The notes below the pieces were generated by a model. It had not been told where the DNA came from and made no database searches. It saw only the letters and a list, made by a program, of their open reading frames with translations. Made by a program: the position numbers and the translations under genes. Shown piece by piece: positions 4,986 to 7,129 of a stretch of 7,129 bases of DNA (positions within the stretch are counted from its first letter, which is position 1; every line of letters begins with the position of its first letter). Origin of the DNA: Acidobacteriota bacterium (lineage in GTDB: Bacteria; Acidobacteriota; Terriglobia; Terriglobales; Acidobacteriaceae); the NCBI GenBank assembly GCA_021778875.1, contig JAJYBT010000122.1, forward strand, positions 1-7,129, read 5' to 3'.

Positions 4986-6149
4986 ATGAAGAGCTTGCGG
5001 TTCCTTACGCTTTTTGCCGTGGCGGTCGTGGGTGTTGTTCCGCCGATCGCGGCCCAGACCGCCGAGGTCTGGCAGATGCAGGATTCGGGCACGAAGGCGG
5101 GGATGCGCGGGATTGATTCGGTGGATGGGACGAAGAATGGAATGGTGGCGTGGGCCAGCGGAACGGGCGGGACTGTGCTGAGGACCACAGACGGCGGCGC
5201 GCACTGGCAAAAGTGCGCCGTGCCGGATGCGGCGACAGATGGGGCGACACTGGATTTTCGTGGCATCCAGGCGTGGGATGCGCAGACGGCGATTGTGATG
5301 GCAAGCGGGCCAGGGGACAAGAGCCGGTTGTATAAGACGGAGGACGGGTGCCAAACCTGGAAGCTCGTCTTCAAAAATCCTGACAAAATTGGCTTCTGGG
5401 ATGCAATCCGTATGTGGACGCCGACTGAAGGTTTTCTTGCTGGTGATCCAGAGACTGACTCAGACTCCGATCGTCCGAAGGTGGAATGGCCGTACCTTTC
5501 TGAGTTCACCTCTTGGAACGGCTTCGTGGATGACTCTGTCTTTCTCGCGAGCGTCGAGGCCAGAGTGGGAGAATCGTCGTTCGCTGCGAGTAACACCTGC
5601 CTTGTTCTAGGTCCGTTTCGAAACAAAGATGGAGAGGCAAGAGAAGCTTGGCTGGCTACCGGAGGCCCAAGTGGTTCACGCGTGCTCCACTACTCACACA
5701 TCTTAGGTGGCGAACCAGAGCGCCAGACGTCCAATGAAGTAGAACTCTCGATGTTTCCGAAAACCTCAAGCGGCGGGATTTTCTCTCTCGACCTGCGTAG
5801 TTCTATGACCTTCGTTGCTGTCGGCGGGGACTATACCAAGCCAAACGATTCTACTGGCACCGCCGCCTGGTCATCTGATGGCGGAGAGCACTGGGCCGCA
5901 GCAACGAAGCCGCCTCACGGCTACCGCTCCGCCGTGCAGTGGAGCGAGAGTCTGAAAGCGTGGATCACCGTCGGCGCGAACGGCTCGGACATCAGTCGCG
6001 ATGATGGCAGGACATGGCAGCCGCTGGATGACGGCAATTGGAATGCGCTGTCGCTGCCCTTTGTTGTTGGACCGAACGGGCGGATTGCGCGGCTCAATGC
6101 GGCTGCCGTGTCACTCACCCGAGCCCATCATGTATCCGCCACGCCTTGA
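4986..6149 (+). CDS. Exported Asp-box / Ycf48-like beta-propeller protein
   Basis: A 387-residue protein with a Sec signal peptide (MKSLRFLTLFAVAVVG..., probable cleavage after IAA-Q near residue 23-24), so it acts in the periplasm or outside the cell. Four Asp-box (BNR) turns are visible: TDGGAHW (68-74), EDGCQTW (119-125), SDGGEHW (297-303) and RDDGRTW (338-344). Other repeat-family stretches are FAASN (199-203), LATGGPSGSRVLH (223-235) and VAVGGDYTKP (277-286). This pattern belongs to the Ycf48/Hcf136 photosystem-stability-factor-like and sialidase-like propellers. In non-phototrophs these are mostly annotated as oxidoreductase-like or uncharacterised. No sialidase catalytic set is visible, so an enzymatic role is not supported. 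Base composition is uneven: nucleotides 5341-5880 (residues 119-298, exactly between boxes 2 and 3) are about 54% G+C against about 65% for 5101-5340 and 72% for 5881-5940. The gene lacks a Shine-Dalgarno and may be leaderless. Confidence 0.88.
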   Translation: MKSLRFLTLFAVAVVGVVPPIAAQTAEVWQMQDSGTKAGMRGIDSVDGTKNGMVAWASGTGGTVLRTTDGGAHWQKCAVPDAATDGATLDFRGIQAWDAQTAIVMASGPGDKSRLYKTEDGCQTWKLVFKNPDKIGFWDAIRMWTPTEGFLAGDPETDSDSDRPKVEWPYLSEFTSWNGFVDDSVFLASVEARVGESSFAASNTCLVLGPFRNKDGEAREAWLATGGPSGSRVLHYSHILGGEPERQTSNEVELSMFPKTSSGGIFSLDLRSSMTFVAVGGDYTKPNDSTGTAAWSSDGGEHWAAATKPPHGYRSAVQWSESLKAWITVGANGSDISRDDGRTWQPLDDGNWNALSLPFVVGPNGRIARLNAAAVSLTRAHHVSATP

Positions 6150-6195
6150 GAGGGTGCGGAGAGATACAACAGAGGCAGCCCAGACGAAAGGGCAG

Positions 6196-6264
6196 AGGAG
6201 CGCAGGGCCTGAAGGCCAGACCGATTTCAAGCCACTTACGGCACGAGTAAAACTCGTGCCCTGA
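6196..6264. repeat. Probable interspersed intergenic repeat with two dyads
   Basis: Two inverted repeats sit close together in the 239-base spacer 6150-6388. GGCCT-GA-AGGCC lies at 6206-6217. A perfect eight-base stem GGCACGAG / CTCGTGCC lies at 6240-6247 and 6253-6260 with loop TAAAA. The segment resembles short hairpin repeats that I associate with intergenic regions of acidobacterial genomes; that is recollection, not a search. A T-run (6288-6293) follows only 27 bases after the big hairpin, so it is not a canonical intrinsic terminator, though the hairpin might still help end the upstream transcript. An open frame runs through it, but looks like repeat-derived sequence rather than a gene. 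The rest of the spacer has no recognisable gene. Confidence 0.5.
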
Positions 6265-6377
6265 CACAAGACTTTGCCGCCGGCGAGTTTTTTCGCAGCC
6301 TGTTCAGGGTGGTTTTGGCGACTTTACAACTCCCGCGCTATTGCCAGAACAGAACCAGGCTGTGTCACGTTAAAATA

Positions 6378-6383
6378 GAGGGA
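6378..6383 (+). promoter_or_regulatory. Shine-Dalgarno (GAGGGA) of lolD
   Basis: The GAGG core (6378-6381) stands seven bases before the ATG at 6389, ideal spacing, and decides this start over a TTG at 6449 that would give a shorter protein. A -10-like TAAAAT (6371-6376) is immediately upstream but would leave too short a leader for this site, so the real promoter is probably further upstream. Confidence 0.6.
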
Positions 6384-6388
6384 ACCGG

Positions 6389-7129
6389 ATGAACCAAACC
6401 TCTCCAGCGGCTGCCAGCCAGGCCTCCCGCTCCACGCGGGGCTCGGAGTTGCGGGCGCCGGAGGCATCTCCGATCATTCAGGTTCGAGGTCTGGAAAAGA
6501 CCTACCGCACGGCGCGCGGCGCACTTACCCTCTTCCATGGACTGGACTTAGACGTGATTCCCGGCGAGCTGGTGGCCATTGTGGGCCAGTCCGGCGCGGG
6601 TAAGAGCACACTTTTGCACATTCTCGGTGCTCTTGATACCCCTACCGCGGGGACTGTACACTGCGCGTCAACCAATGTGGCCGGTCTGTCGCAGCGGGAA
6701 GCGGCAGCTTTTCGCAATCGCGAGATTGGCTATGTGTGGCAGTTTCATTACCTTCTGCCGGAGTTTTCGGCGTTGGAGAATGTGGCCATGCCGTTGCTGG
6801 CACGAGGGTTGGCACGGCGCGAGGCGCTGACGGCGGCGGCCATGTGGTTGAAGGAGGTTGACCTGGAGGATCGCGCAGATCATCGGCCCGGCGAGCTTTC
6901 CGGCGGCGAGCAACAGCGCGTGGCGCTGGCGCGGGCGCTGGTGGGCGCTCCGCGGCTGCTGCTGGCCGACGAGCCAACCGGCGACCTGGACGAGATGACC
7001 GCAGGCAAAGTCTTCGGCCTGCTGGAGCGGTTGCACGCGACGCACGGGCTCACCTCGATTGTGGTGACCCACAACCCGGATCTGGCCGCGCGCTGTACGC
7101 GGACTCTGCGCCTGGAGAGCGGGCGACTT
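6389..7129 (+). CDS. lolD: LolD-like lipoprotein-releasing ABC ATPase (3' end beyond window)
   Basis: ATP-binding subunit of the LolCDE-type inner-membrane complex that extracts lipoproteins for delivery to the outer membrane. The frame stays open to the window edge, giving 247 residues. All ABC motifs are present: Walker A GQSGAGKST (66-74), Q-loop Gln118 in WQFHYLLPEFSALENVAMP (117-135, the stretch characteristic of LolD), signature LSGGEQQRVALARAL (170-184), Walker B LLLADEP with D-loop GDLD (190-201), and H-loop His228 in VTHN. Residues 1-28 are a Ser/Ala/Arg-rich, probably disordered extension before the usual start IIQVRGLEKTY; most LolD proteins begin only a few residues ahead of that. 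Since family proteins are about 230 residues, only a short C-terminal piece should be missing. Usually a lolC-type permease is adjacent. None is upstream, so it would have to lie downstream or elsewhere. A MacB-like or other export ATPase is a less likely alternative. Confidence 0.9.
   Translation, partial: MNQTSPAAASQASRSTRGSELRAPEASPIIQVRGLEKTYRTARGALTLFHGLDLDVIPGELVAIVGQSGAGKSTLLHILGALDTPTAGTVHCASTNVAGLSQREAAAFRNREIGYVWQFHYLLPEFSALENVAMPLLARGLARREALTAAAMWLKEVDLEDRADHRPGELSGGEQQRVALARALVGAPRLLLADEPTGDLDEMTAGKVFGLLERLHATHGLTSIVVTHNPDLAARCTRTLRLESGRL

Noticed and set aside
4392..5354. Minus-strand open frame of 320 codons spanning the divergent region
   Set aside because: Overlaps two well-supported exported-protein genes and their promoters, is very Arg-rich, and has no domain signs.
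4856..5626. Minus-strand open frame of 256 codons
   Set aside because: Antisense to the signal peptide and Asp boxes of the Ycf48-like gene. No family features.
6001..6264. Open frame of 87 codons through the end of the Asp-box gene into the hairpin spacer
   Set aside because: First half is out of frame with the real gene, second half is repeat-derived. No independent start signal.
6274..6293. GC-rich segment followed by TTTTTT as an intrinsic terminator
   Set aside because: CGCCGGCG cannot form a stem with a workable loop, and the alternative GCGA/TCGC stem is only four pairs.
6798..6813. Sigma-54-like TGGCAC-N5-TTGGC
   Set aside because: Lies inside the conserved lolD coding sequence and the -12 element is off consensus. 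Most likely chance.

Overview
The window looks like chromosomal DNA of a GC-rich (roughly 60-65% G+C), Gram-negative-type bacterium. The amino-acid style of the genes, a LolD-type lipoprotein-export ATPase, secreted Asp-box (Ycf48-like) and outer-membrane-like proteins, and a purine-salvage neighbourhood together suggest Acidobacteria (Terriglobales/Acidobacteriaceae). That placement is an impression from protein families, not a database result. No rRNA, tRNA, CRISPR array, transposase or phage gene was seen.

Left part (58-2366, minus strand): a two-gene operon of an acetamidase/formamidase-family enzyme followed by an amidase-signature enzyme. The stop of the first and the start of the second overlap as ATGA. 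A 320-base divergent control region (2367-2686) carries two perfect short palindromes. It separates this operon from a plus-strand MocA-like molybdopterin cytidylyltransferase gene (2687-3271).

Middle (3275-3961): three bases after the mocA stop is the 5' end of an allantoinase gene on the minus strand. It is cut off just before the metal-binding core and is probably a deletion remnant. Diverging from it, 45 bases away, is a complete guanine deaminase (guaD). Guanine deaminase makes xanthine. MocA-type enzymes make the cytosine-dinucleotide Mo cofactor used by xanthine dehydrogenases. Allantoinase acts further down the same route. The two amidases fit a general theme of releasing nitrogen as ammonia. 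The block therefore reads as a purine/amide nitrogen salvage locus, but no xanthine dehydrogenase, urate oxidase or intact allantoinase lies inside the window.

Right part (4001-7129): an exported beta-rich, probably outer-membrane protein (minus strand, GTG start) diverges from an exported Asp-box/Ycf48-like protein (plus strand). A 142-base region with a bulged dyad and a tandem decamer lies between them. The Ycf48-like gene is compositionally mosaic: about 54% G+C between its second and third Asp boxes, against about 65% or more on both sides. A 239-base spacer with a strong hairpin that resembles an interspersed intergenic repeat follows. The window ends inside a nearly complete lolD gene that begins with an unusual disordered extension.

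I found no clear new multi-gene system. The most interesting points are the broken allantoinase next to mocA and guaD, the coupled pair of unrelated amidases, the palindromes in the divergent control region, and the mosaic Asp-box gene.
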